From: Haloarcula amylolytica JCM 13557
GTDB taxonomy: Archaea > Halobacteriota > Halobacteria > Halobacteriales > Haloarculaceae
DNA length: 64,000 bases
Direction of reading: 5' to 3'
NCBI RefSeq assembly: GCF_000336615.1
Contig: NZ_AOLW01000019.1
Coordinates: forward strand, 1-64,000
Part shown: positions 26,382-34,066 of the stretch, piece after piece
How positions within the stretch are numbered: the stretch's first letter is position 1
Layout of the letters: every line of letters begins with the position of its first letter
Translations under genes and position numbers: made by a program
Notes under the pieces: generated by a model
What the model was told of the DNA's origin: nothing
The model's input: the letters and a program-made list of their open reading frames with translations, nothing else
The model's database searches: none

Positions 26382-26908
26382 GTGTTTAGTTTAGCAGTGA
26401 CGACTGCAGAGAGCCAGAAAGCCCTCGCGTTCTCAGCTTTGGCTCGCGGCTCCGCCGCTCGCCGAGACGAGGGACCGCCGGTCCCTCGCGACCCGCGGCT
26501 CGTTGCGCTCCAGTGGGTGCTTACTTCGCCGGGGTTCGCTGAGAACGCGACCCCTTTCAGTCCCACCCAGCATCGCTTTCCCAACCGGCTCGGGTGGGAT
26601 TGAAAGGGGCGGCTGGCTGAACGACGTTCGCAAGAGCGAAGCTCTTGCGCAGCCCATCAGAAATCTTTGATTTCTGAGGACGGCGGACGACGCAAGCACT
26701 GCAACGAACGTAGTGAGTGAAGCGCGCAGCGAGGTCGTTCGAGAGAGCTTTGCTCTCTCGTGATGACGAAAGACGCGACGCGTCTTTCGAACCACCCCCG
26801 AGTTCAGCCAGGACGAGAGCTTCGCTCTCGCGGGCAATCGGACGCTGCGCGTCCGATGACAGCCGGGGCTTTCTGGCTGTTCGTAACTTCTATTCACTCA
26901 CTAAACAC
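26382..26908. repeat. Hairpin-rich inverted-repeat element, 527 bp
   Basis: The element is bounded by gtgtttagt (26382-26390) and its exact complement (26900-26908); a second perfect pair, agccagaaagccc (26412-26424) with its complement (26866-26878), lies just inside. Between them stand at least eight perfect short hairpins, each with a 3-base loop, mostly of 9-bp stems: 26446-26458, 26468-26488, 26629-26649, 26657-26677, 26740-26760, 26767-26789, 26814-26830 and 26837-26857. Larger stems are 26425-26436/26539-26550 and 26551-26568/26592-26609 (one mismatch). Open frames crossing it run out of neighbouring gene style and are probably not genes. It separates two minus-strand genes. Confidence 0.8.
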
Positions 26909-26920
26909 TGCCTTTTGATC

Positions 26921-27577
26921 TCAGTCGAGCCACTCCAGCACACGCCGACGGGCGTCGGCCTGGTCGTCGGGCATGACCTCAAGCACGACGTCGCCGTCGA
27001 ACTCCGAAGCCAAAATTTCGGCCGTTCGTTCGAGGGGTATCTCCCCGTTGCCGAAGGGGAGGCCGTCGTTCAAGAGCGTTCCGTCGGTGAAGTGAACGAC
27101 CTGAATCTGGTCGCCATAGCTTTTCAGGAGGTCCGAGAGTGACTCCAGATACGCTGGCTCGGACATGAACAGGTGGGCCGTATCGAGCACCAGGTCGTGG
27201 CCGCGGTCGAGCAGGAGGTTGGCGAGCGAGAACTGGCTCGCGCCGGGGTTGTTCTCGTAGCCGCAGGGGGCGGCGAAGTCGTAGCTGTCCAGCAGGGTGG
27301 TGTGCGTGTGCTGGGCGTACTGGCTGTGGACCACCAGATAAGCGTCGAGTCGCTCGGCCAGCGCGTCGCTCCGGCGGAACGGTTCCGGATCGTCCGGGCG
27401 AGCGTGAAGCGTGTGGACCGACGCCGCCGAGACGGGTGACTGTTTGACCATCGCCGCTGTAGCCCCGACATCGTCGAGGTCCGACGGCCGGAGGTGGAGT
27501 TCCACGCTGTCGAAGCCCCGGTCGGCCGCGGCGTCGAGCTTGGCTATGGTCGGCGGGCACTTGCCGACGAGATTCAT
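26921..27577 (-). CDS. Sugar phosphate isomerase/epimerase-like TIM barrel
   Basis: A 218-residue cytoplasmic protein of the xylose isomerase-like/AP endonuclease 2 TIM-barrel superfamily. The recognisable strands are DSVELHLRPSDL, VHTLHARPDD, LVLDTAHLFMSEP and IQVVHFTDGT, the last two with the metal-binding Asp/His residues expected in this fold, and VVLEVMPDD near the C-terminus supplies the final Glu. At 218 residues it is short for the family (usually 250-300), so the barrel may be incomplete or reduced. ATG 27577 begins at the first family-like residues. Substrate is unknown. It lies upstream of the hairpin element. Confidence 0.65.
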   Translation of the reverse strand: MNLVGKCPPTIAKLDAAADRGFDSVELHLRPSDLDDVGATAAMVKQSPVSAASVHTLHARPDDPEPFRRSDALAERLDAYLVVHSQYAQHTHTTLLDSYDFAAPCGYENNPGASQFSLANLLLDRGHDLVLDTAHLFMSEPAYLESLSDLLKSYGDQIQVVHFTDGTLLNDGLPFGNGEIPLERTAEILASEFDGDVVLEVMPDDQADARRRVLEWLD

Positions 27578-27662
27578 TGGAGGGAGATTCCACGACGGCA
27601 AAAATAAAACAGTCCCTTCGTCGACACGGCTGGCCCGAGTATTCATGCTGTTTCCGTCCAAT

Positions 27663-28061
27663 ATGTCGGTGATGCCCGGCAAAGAGAGCGCAGAGACAGA
27701 CGAGAGTGGGGTGACGCTCTGGTGGGAACACCACCTGTCGCACACACATGCAGTACTCTGGACCGTCATCCTCGTCGCAACAGTCGGGGACATCCTCCTG
27801 ACGATGACCGGGCTCACGGTCGGACTGCAGGAGGGGAACGTCGTCGTCCGCAGGATGCTCGCGGAGTTCGGACTGGCGGGCTTCTGGCTGGTGAAGTTCG
27901 GGGCGATGCTGTGGCTGGTCGCGGGGTGGCGACTGCTCTCCGAGCGCAACGCGACGGTGTTTCTCGCCCTGTTCGCCGTGGTGACGCTCGCGGTCGTCGC
28001 CTACAACTCAGTCACCATCCTGCAGTACCGTGGGGTAATAACGACTGCTGCGGTGCTTTGA
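27663..28061 (+). CDS. DUF5658-type small membrane protein
   Basis: A 132-residue protein with three predicted membrane helices (about 33-53, 76-95 and 100-122). The block DILLTMTGLTVGLQEGNVVV followed by FGLAGFWLVKFGAM matches the DUF5658 pattern, in which a helix with Asp-x-x-x-T and a Glu-Gly-Asn turn precedes a helix with a buried Lys. Function is unknown. The start is uncertain: ATG at 27645 and 27672 are also possible. It is transcribed divergently from the isomerase-like gene and precedes the thiamine transporter by 64 bases. Confidence 0.7.
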   Translation: MSVMPGKESAETDESGVTLWWEHHLSHTHAVLWTVILVATVGDILLTMTGLTVGLQEGNVVVRRMLAEFGLAGFWLVKFGAMLWLVAGWRLLSERNATVFLALFAVVTLAVVAYNSVTILQYRGVITTAAVL

Positions 28062-28093
28062 GACGCTGAGACGTTAGGATTCTGGAACACCGG

Positions 28094-28100
28094 GGTTAAG
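28094..28100 (+). promoter_or_regulatory. TATA-like element of the thiamine ABC transporter operon
   Basis: ggttaag lies about 28 bases before ATG 28126, consistent with a leaderless mRNA. I see no thiamine-pyrophosphate riboswitch core here. Confidence 0.4.
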
Positions 28101-28125
28101 TACCACTGGGTGTGACCACGGAGTA

Positions 28126-29250
28126 ATGGATAGACGGTCTTTCCTGACAGCGGCCGGCGCGACGGTGTCCGTCTCGTTTGCCGGCTGTGCGGGGCTGGGC
28201 GGTAGCGACGAGTCGAGCACCGAGGCATCGAGTACGGACGAGTCAACCGCGACCGGGACGAGTACCGGCGACGCCGGCGATGTAGAGGAAACGCTCGTCG
28301 TCGGGACCTACAGCGCCTTCGTCGACTCGCCGTCGACGAGTCCGGGCGCGTGGGTGAAACAGCGCTTCGAAGAGGAGTTCGACGCCCGCCTGATCTGGCA
28401 GACGCCGAGCAACGAGGTCAACCACTACATCGAACGCCGGAACGCCGGCGTCGACATCGAGGCCGACATGTACCTCGGGCTGAACACGGATCACCTCGTC
28501 CGGATCGACGAGAACCTCGACGACGGGCTGTTCGCCGACGTCGGCGACGTGGCCGGGCAGGACGACATCAAGCCGGGACTGCAGTTCGACCCCGACGGCC
28601 GGGCGATCCCCTACGACACCGGCTACATCAGCCTGGTGTTCGACGGCACGGAGACCACCGCGCCGGAGACTTTCGACGGCCTGCTGGCCGAGGAACACGC
28701 CGGCGACCTCATCACGCAGAACCCAGCCAGTTCGGCCACCGGACGGGCGTTCCTGCTGCACACGGTCAAGGAGTTCGGCCCCGACAGCTATCTGGACTAC
28801 TGGAGCGACCTGCAGGACAACGACGTTCGGGTGCTTGGCTCCTGGAGCGACGCCTACAGCGCGTGGTCGGGCGGCGAAGCGCCGATGGTCGTCTCCTACT
28901 CCACCGACCAGGTGTTCGCCGACCAGAACGACGCGAACATGGAAGAACACCAGATCCGCTTCCTGAACGACCAGGGCTACGCTAACCCGGAGGGAATGGC
29001 GGTGTTCGACGGGGCGGATACCCCCGACCTCGCCCGGGAGTTCATGGGCTTCCTCCTGCGCCCGGAAATCCAGGGCGAGATCGCCGTCCGAAACGTCCAG
29101 TTCCCGGCGACCGAGTCCGCCGAACTCCCCGAGGACTACGCCGAACTGGCACAGGAGCCCCCGGAGCCGGTCACCTTCGGCTACGACGAGCTCAAGGGCT
29201 CCGTCTCGGGCTGGATCTCAGACTGGGAACGGCAGTTCGCCTCGAACTGA
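28126..29250 (+). CDS. thiB: Thiamine ABC transporter, substrate-binding lipoprotein
   Basis: A 374-residue extracellular binding protein anchored by a lipid: RRSFLTAAGATVSVSFAGC is a twin-arginine/lipobox signal, followed by a Ser/Thr-rich tether (about 25-55). The mature part is a type II periplasmic binding fold of the TbpA thiamine/ThiB class (LVVGTYSAFVDSPSTSPG at its first strand, SWSDAYSAWSGGEAPMVVSY near the ligand cleft, FMGFLLRPEIQGEIA near the end). It lies immediately upstream of the permease (12-base gap), and the ATPase overlaps the permease, so these form one operon thiBPQ. Substrate could also be a thiamine precursor. Confidence 0.88.
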   Translation: MDRRSFLTAAGATVSVSFAGCAGLGGSDESSTEASSTDESTATGTSTGDAGDVEETLVVGTYSAFVDSPSTSPGAWVKQRFEEEFDARLIWQTPSNEVNHYIERRNAGVDIEADMYLGLNTDHLVRIDENLDDGLFADVGDVAGQDDIKPGLQFDPDGRAIPYDTGYISLVFDGTETTAPETFDGLLAEEHAGDLITQNPASSATGRAFLLHTVKEFGPDSYLDYWSDLQDNDVRVLGSWSDAYSAWSGGEAPMVVSYSTDQVFADQNDANMEEHQIRFLNDQGYANPEGMAVFDGADTPDLAREFMGFLLRPEIQGEIAVRNVQFPATESAELPEDYAELAQEPPEPVTFGYDELKGSVSGWISDWERQFASN

Positions 29251-29262
29251 CGACGACGGACT

Positions 29263-31134
29263 GTGGCCCGAGATTTCAGCGACGGTGCAGATGGTGTCGA
29301 CAGTGGTAGTGGCGACAGTGAGGAGTCAACGGAGACAGCGAGCAGTCCGTCCCGGGAGCGAGGCCGGACCGTCCGCAACACTGTCGAGCGTCGGGCAATC
29401 GTCGGGTTCGCGGTCGCAACTATCGCCCTCTTGCTCGGCATCTTCTACTACCCGGTGGCGACAGTCTTTATCGACAGTGTCCTCGTCGACGGCCGCTGGA
29501 CGGGCCGGGTGTTCGCCTCGATACTTCGGGACCCGTTCTACCTCGGTGAGCCGGCGCGGTTGCTCGTCGGCGAACCAGTGGGAGCCGTCATCGAAAGCAT
29601 CCGCTCACCGGACCGGCGGCTGGGCGTCATCGGCTTCACGGCGTACCAGGCGGCGCTGTCGACGGTAGCCAGCGTCGCCCTCGGCCTGCCGGCGGCGTAT
29701 CTGCTGGCCCGCTACGAGTTCCCGGGCCGGCGGACGCTCCGATCGCTGACGATTCTCCCCTTCGTCCTCCCGTCGATAATGGTCGGGGTCGGCTTCGTCG
29801 CCACGTTCGGCCGGAACGGGACGCTAAACGCCGTGCTCGGCGCGCTCGGTCTGGGACAGGTGAACCTCCTGTTCACGCTGGAGGCCGTCGTCATCGCTCA
29901 CGCGTTCTACAACGCCCCGCTCGTCGCCCGAGTGACCACCGCCGCCTGGGAGTCCGTCGACGCCAGCGCGGTCGAGACGGCGCGGAGCCTCGGCGCGAGT
30001 CCCTTCCGGGCGTTCCGTGACGTGGTCGCTCCGCAACTGTACCCGTCGGTGCTGATGGGCGCGGCGCTGACCTTCGTGTTCACCTTCAGCACGTTCCCCA
30101 TCGTCCTCGCGCTGGGCGGGTTCCAGTTGGCGACCGTCGAGGTGTTCGTCTACCGGCTCATCCGAGACCTGGAGTACGCCGAGGCGGCCGCCCTCGCGCT
30201 GATTGAACTCGGCATCTCGCTTGGGCTGCTGTACGCGTATCTCCGGTACGAGGCCAAGCACACCGTCCGGTCGCGGGGGATTCGCCCGCTCCCGCGCCGA
30301 CCCCTGACGCCCCCGTCGTTCTCGGTCCGTGAACTGCTCCCTCGGCTGGGGCTCACCGTCTACGCCGTCGTCGCGCTGGCGGTGTTCGTCGCGCCGATAG
30401 CGAGCATGATCCTCGCCAGCCTCAGCGGGCCGGAGGGCCTGACGCTGGCGAACTATCGGTTCCTCGTCGACCGCCAGACGACCGGCGCGTCGTTCCAGGT
30501 CCAGCCGTGGGACGCCGTCCGGAACTCGCTGCTGTTCGGCGTCGCCTCGCTCGCCGTCGCGCTACCGATGGGCGTCGTCGTGGCCGTCCTCACGACGCGG
30601 GACTACCGCGGCCGGAAGCTCATCGACGCCGTCGCGATGGCCCCACTCGCCGTGTCGGGTATCGTTGTCGGCCTCGGCCTGCTCCGGGGCCTCGTTTTCG
30701 GTGTCGAGGTCGGCGGCTCGCGAATCGCCGTCGGCGGCGGCCTCGCCATCATCGCCGCCCACGCCGTCGCCGGCTACCCGTTCGTCGTCCGGACGGTCGC
30801 GCCCGGCCTCGAAGGTATCGACCACACGCTGGTCGAGTCCGCCCGCGCACTCGGCGCGCCGCGAGCCAGAGCGCTCGTGGACATCGAACTGCCGCTGGTG
30901 TGGCCGGCCGTCATCGCCGGGGCCGCCTTCGCCTTCGCTATCTCTATCGGGGAGTTCTCGGCGACGATTGTACTCGCCTCCGGAACGAACCAGTTCACGA
31001 TGCCCATCGCCATCGAGCGGTTCATCGGCCGCCGGCTCGGCCCCGCGACGGCGATGGGCGTCGTCCTGCTCGTGGTCACCAGCGCGAGCTTCCTGCTCAT
31101 CGACCGGCTTGGGGGTGACGACGTTGGGTTCTAA
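29263..31134 (+). CDS. thiP: Thiamine ABC transporter, fused permease
   Basis: A 623-residue membrane protein with about 12 helices in two permease halves, the standard ThiP fusion. Each half carries an EAA loop that contacts the ATPase: ESVDASAVETARSLGASPFR in the first half and EGIDHTLVESARALGAPRAR in the second. The N-terminal 50 residues are an acidic, Ser/Gly-rich cytoplasmic extension beginning at a GTG (29263). It follows the binding protein by 12 bases, and the ATPase start lies 20 bases inside its end, so the three are translated together. Confidence 0.92.
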   Translation: MARDFSDGADGVDSGSGDSEESTETASSPSRERGRTVRNTVERRAIVGFAVATIALLLGIFYYPVATVFIDSVLVDGRWTGRVFASILRDPFYLGEPARLLVGEPVGAVIESIRSPDRRLGVIGFTAYQAALSTVASVALGLPAAYLLARYEFPGRRTLRSLTILPFVLPSIMVGVGFVATFGRNGTLNAVLGALGLGQVNLLFTLEAVVIAHAFYNAPLVARVTTAAWESVDASAVETARSLGASPFRAFRDVVAPQLYPSVLMGAALTFVFTFSTFPIVLALGGFQLATVEVFVYRLIRDLEYAEAAALALIELGISLGLLYAYLRYEAKHTVRSRGIRPLPRRPLTPPSFSVRELLPRLGLTVYAVVALAVFVAPIASMILASLSGPEGLTLANYRFLVDRQTTGASFQVQPWDAVRNSLLFGVASLAVALPMGVVVAVLTTRDYRGRKLIDAVAMAPLAVSGIVVGLGLLRGLVFGVEVGGSRIAVGGGLAIIAAHAVAGYPFVVRTVAPGLEGIDHTLVESARALGAPRARALVDIELPLVWPAVIAGAAFAFAISIGEFSATIVLASGTNQFTMPIAIERFIGRRLGPATAMGVVLLVVTSASFLLIDRLGGDDVGF

Positions 31135-32272
31135 GGAGCCGCCCCCGGACGGAGCTGACTCGGACCACGCCGCCCCGACGGCCGTCGAACTCGCCGGCGT
31201 CACCAGACGCTACGGCGAGACGACTGCCGTCGATGACCTTTCGCTCTCCGTTCGGGAGGGCGAGTTCTTCACGCTGGTCGGCCCCTCCGGCTGCGGGAAG
31301 ACGACGACACTCCGGCTCATCGCCGGCTTCGAGGAGCCGACGCAGGGCGAAGTCCGGTTCAACGGTGAATCCGTCACCGGCGTCCCGCCGGAGGACCGCG
31401 ACGTGGGCGTCGTCTTCCAGAACTACGCGCTGTTTCCGCACATGACCGTCGGGGAGAACGTCGCCTACGGGCTCTCGTTCACCGACCCGCCCGGCGGCGG
31501 CAGCGACGAGGAGCGGGTGCGAGAACTGCTGGAACTGGTCGCCCTCGGTGATATGATGGACAGAGACCCCGACACGCTCTCTGGCGGCCAGCAGCAGCGG
31601 GTGGCGATGGCCCGCGCACTGGCCCCTGGCCCCGACGTACTCCTGCTCGACGAGCCGATGAGCGCCCTCGATGCGAAGCTCCGGGAACGCCTCCGGGTGC
31701 AGGTCCGCGAGATTCAGCAGGAACTGGGCATTACGACGATTTACGTCACCCACGACCAGGAGGAGGCGCTGGCGGTGTCCGACCGCGTGGCGGTCATGCG
31801 CGACGGGACGCCGGAACAGGTCGCACCGCCGCGGACCATCTACCGTGAGCCGGCGACAGAGTTCGTCGCCACCTTCGTCGGCGACAACAACGTTCTCAGC
31901 GGTGAGGTGACGGCAGTTCGGTCGACCGACAGGGTTGACGATTCCAGCGACGAGAGTGGACGATCCATCGCGGACGTGACGGTCGACAGTACGACGCTCT
32001 CAGTGGCCCTGGATGGTGACAGCGGCCCGGAGGCCGCTGTCTCGGCCGGGGACCGGCTCACGTTCTGTGTGCGACCGGAGCGGCTTACCCTCGGTGCCGA
32101 CCGGAACGCGCTGACGGCGACCGTCACGAGCGCGGAGTTCCTCGGGGAGACGACGCGCGTTCACCTCGACTGGGAGGGCCGAGAACTCCTGTTACGAGCC
32201 GAAGACCCGCCGACGGGCACGGTGACAGTCGGCTTCGACCCGGCGGACGCACACACTGTCGACAGACAGTAG
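31115..32272 (+). CDS. thiQ: Thiamine ABC transporter, ATPase
   Basis: A 385-residue ABC ATPase. It has Walker A GPSGCGKTT, Q-loop QNYALFPH, signature LSGGQQQR, Walker B VLLLDEP and H-loop YVTHD. The C-terminal part (about 260-385) is a TOBE/MOI-like domain as in sugar- and iron-type importers, longer than the E. coli ThiQ, which lacks it. The GTG at 31115 begins inside the permease reading frame and gives translational coupling; a TTG at 31124 is also possible. The substrate assignment comes from the binding protein and the fused permease. Confidence 0.9.
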   Translation: MTTLGSKEPPPDGADSDHAAPTAVELAGVTRRYGETTAVDDLSLSVREGEFFTLVGPSGCGKTTTLRLIAGFEEPTQGEVRFNGESVTGVPPEDRDVGVVFQNYALFPHMTVGENVAYGLSFTDPPGGGSDEERVRELLELVALGDMMDRDPDTLSGGQQQRVAMARALAPGPDVLLLDEPMSALDAKLRERLRVQVREIQQELGITTIYVTHDQEEALAVSDRVAVMRDGTPEQVAPPRTIYREPATEFVATFVGDNNVLSGEVTAVRSTDRVDDSSDESGRSIADVTVDSTTLSVALDGDSGPEAAVSAGDRLTFCVRPERLTLGADRNALTATVTSAEFLGETTRVHLDWEGRELLLRAEDPPTGTVTVGFDPADAHTVDRQ

Positions 32273-32337
32273 TAAGCTACCAATCCTCACGCCCACGCCG
32301 GAATGGAGCCTGTTTTAACCCACCTGTGGTTATCGCC

Positions 32338-32346
32338 GATATAAAT
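32338..32346 (+). promoter_or_regulatory. TATA-like element of the nhaC gene
   Basis: gatataaat would start transcription near 32368, about 110 bases before the ATG at 32478. The leader includes a short stem (gctgg with ccagc, around 32407-32424). No known riboswitch is recognised. Confidence 0.35.
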
Positions 32347-32477
32347 ATGACACGCGGGGCCGTCGCAGGTGGTCGGCAGAGGCGTATCGGAGCGTGTCGA
32401 CAGGGCTGGCGGGAACACCCAGCTTCAAACCAAAGCCATGTCGGAGTCCGGCCGGCTAGGCGCGACGGGGTGCAGTG

Positions 32478-33953
32478 ATGGTCGAGTTCGAACCCCGACT
32501 GTTCGACGATATCGACCCGGCTGAGCGGCCGTCGCTGGGTGCCGCTCTCGTGCCGATCGCGGGGATGATCGTGTTCCTCAGTGTGGGCCTCATTGCCTTC
32601 GACTTGGACCCACAGTTCCCGCTGTTCTGGGGGATCGCCTTCACCGGCCTGTTCGCACGGTATCACCTCGGGCTGTCGTGGGCGGAGCTGTACGACGGGA
32701 TCGCCAGTAGCCTACTCATGGGCATGAAAGTGATTCTCATCATGTTCACCGTCTATGCGCTCATCGCGTCGTGGATTCAGGCGGGCACGATTCCCAGCCT
32801 GATGTACTTCGGTCTGGAGCTGTTCACGCCGACGGTGTTTCTCCCTGTAGCGGCTATTCTCTCTGCCATAATCTCCTTCGCCGTCGGCTCGTCTTGGACG
32901 ACGGCCGGGACGCTCGGGGTGGCGCTCATCGGTATCGGTTCGGGACTGGGTATTTCCGAGCCGATGACCGCCGGCGCTATCCTCAGCGGGGCCTACACGG
33001 GGGACAAGCAGTCCCCGCTCTCGGATACGACGAATCTGGCCGCCGCAGTGACAGATACCGACCTGTACGAGCACATCAACGCGATGCGGGCCGGCACGCT
33101 CGTGGCGTTCACCATTGCCGTCCTCCTGTACGCCGGCCTCGGACTGCGGGCCGCTGGGGCCATTCCTGTGGACCGCGTTGCGTCTATCCAGGCGGCAATC
33201 GAGAGCACGTACGTCGTCTCGCCGCTCGTATTTTTGCCAATCGTTGTGACTTTCGGGCTTGCGCTGCGTGGCATCCCCGCACTGCCGACGCTCGGTACGG
33301 GCGTGTTCGCTGGCGTCGCGACCTCGATGCTCGTGCAGGGAACCGGATTCGGTGCCGCCTGGTCGGCAGCACAGTCCGGGACAGCCCCGGAGACGGGCAT
33401 GGAGCTCGTGAACGGACTCTTAGAGAGCGGGGGGCTGACCGGCGGGGCCTGGATCGTGACGATTGCGATCGCCGCGCTCGCGCTGGGCGGCCTGCTCGAA
33501 CGTGCTGGCGTGCTCGCGGTCCTCTCTCACCATCTCGGGCGACTCTGTCACAACGTCGCGAGCCTCACAGGCGTGACCGCTGTTTCCGCTGTTTCGATGA
33601 ATATTCTCGCAGCAGAGCAGTACGTGAGTATCGTAGTCCCGGGGATGACGCTCGGCAATCTGTACAACGAACAGGGGCTTGAGAGTCAGAACCTCTCCCG
33701 GGCCATCGAAGCGTCCGGAACGACGACAAGTGCGCTCATCCCGTGGAGTAGCGGCGGGCTGTTCATGGCCGGGACACTCGGCGTCCCGACGCTGGAATAC
33801 GCGCCGTACTACTTCTTCGGCTTTCTCTCGCCGCTCGTGCTCCTGTTCATGGGGGTCACTGGCTGGCAGATCGTCTATGCGGATCGAACCGACAGCGAAG
33901 ACACGGGCGTGCAGTCCAGTGGTGCCGGGTCGGTGACAGCGGGCGAGGACTGA
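32478..33953 (+). CDS. nhaC: NhaC-family Na+/H+ antiporter
   Basis: A 491-residue membrane protein with 11-12 helices. It matches the NhaC family: SFAVGSSWTTAGTLGVALIG, the short acidic loop GAYTGDKQSPLSDTTNLAAA and the helix end SGTTTSALIPWSSGG are family signatures. It is predicted to exchange sodium for protons and help with ion and pH balance in the salt-rich cell, or to exchange other ion couples such as malate/lactate as in relatives. ATG 32478 is preferred over the adjacent GTG. The gene is monocistronic by spacing. Confidence 0.9.
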   Translation: MVEFEPRLFDDIDPAERPSLGAALVPIAGMIVFLSVGLIAFDLDPQFPLFWGIAFTGLFARYHLGLSWAELYDGIASSLLMGMKVILIMFTVYALIASWIQAGTIPSLMYFGLELFTPTVFLPVAAILSAIISFAVGSSWTTAGTLGVALIGIGSGLGISEPMTAGAILSGAYTGDKQSPLSDTTNLAAAVTDTDLYEHINAMRAGTLVAFTIAVLLYAGLGLRAAGAIPVDRVASIQAAIESTYVVSPLVFLPIVVTFGLALRGIPALPTLGTGVFAGVATSMLVQGTGFGAAWSAAQSGTAPETGMELVNGLLESGGLTGGAWIVTIAIAALALGGLLERAGVLAVLSHHLGRLCHNVASLTGVTAVSAVSMNILAAEQYVSIVVPGMTLGNLYNEQGLESQNLSRAIEASGTTTSALIPWSSGGLFMAGTLGVPTLEYAPYYFFGFLSPLVLLFMGVTGWQIVYADRTDSEDTGVQSSGAGSVTAGED

Positions 33954-33972
33954 TTCGCCTGACACTACCGAC

Positions 33973-34008
33973 AGTGGCGGCTAATCATGCCTAGTAGCGG
34001 CTAATCAT
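33973..34008. repeat. Tandem 16-bp direct repeat, 20-bp period
   Basis: agtRgcggctaatcat occurs at 33973-33988 and 33993-34008 with one difference (G or A at the fourth base). The 20-bp spacing puts both copies on the same face of the helix (two turns). It sits about 60 bases before the flavoprotein ATG and is a candidate operator. Confidence 0.5.
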
Positions 34009-34066
34009 ATCTTCTAGTTCGCGTGTGCGCGAAGGCCTCATAAGCCTACAGCACCTACGTTAAACG

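Noticed and set aside
26551..26609. CRISPR-like repeat similarity of the stem ending in ttgaaaggggc
   Set aside because: There is only one inverted pair and no array of direct repeats with spacers; no cas genes are in the window.
26433..26897. Open frames through the hairpin element (both strands)
   Set aside because: They consist of repeats of the hairpin sequences, with no known motif and amino acid content unlike the acidic haloarchaeal proteins.
28062..28125. Thiamine pyrophosphate riboswitch before thiB
   Set aside because: The interval is too short and lacks the conserved TPP aptamer sequences; a TATA-like element and near-leaderless start fit better.
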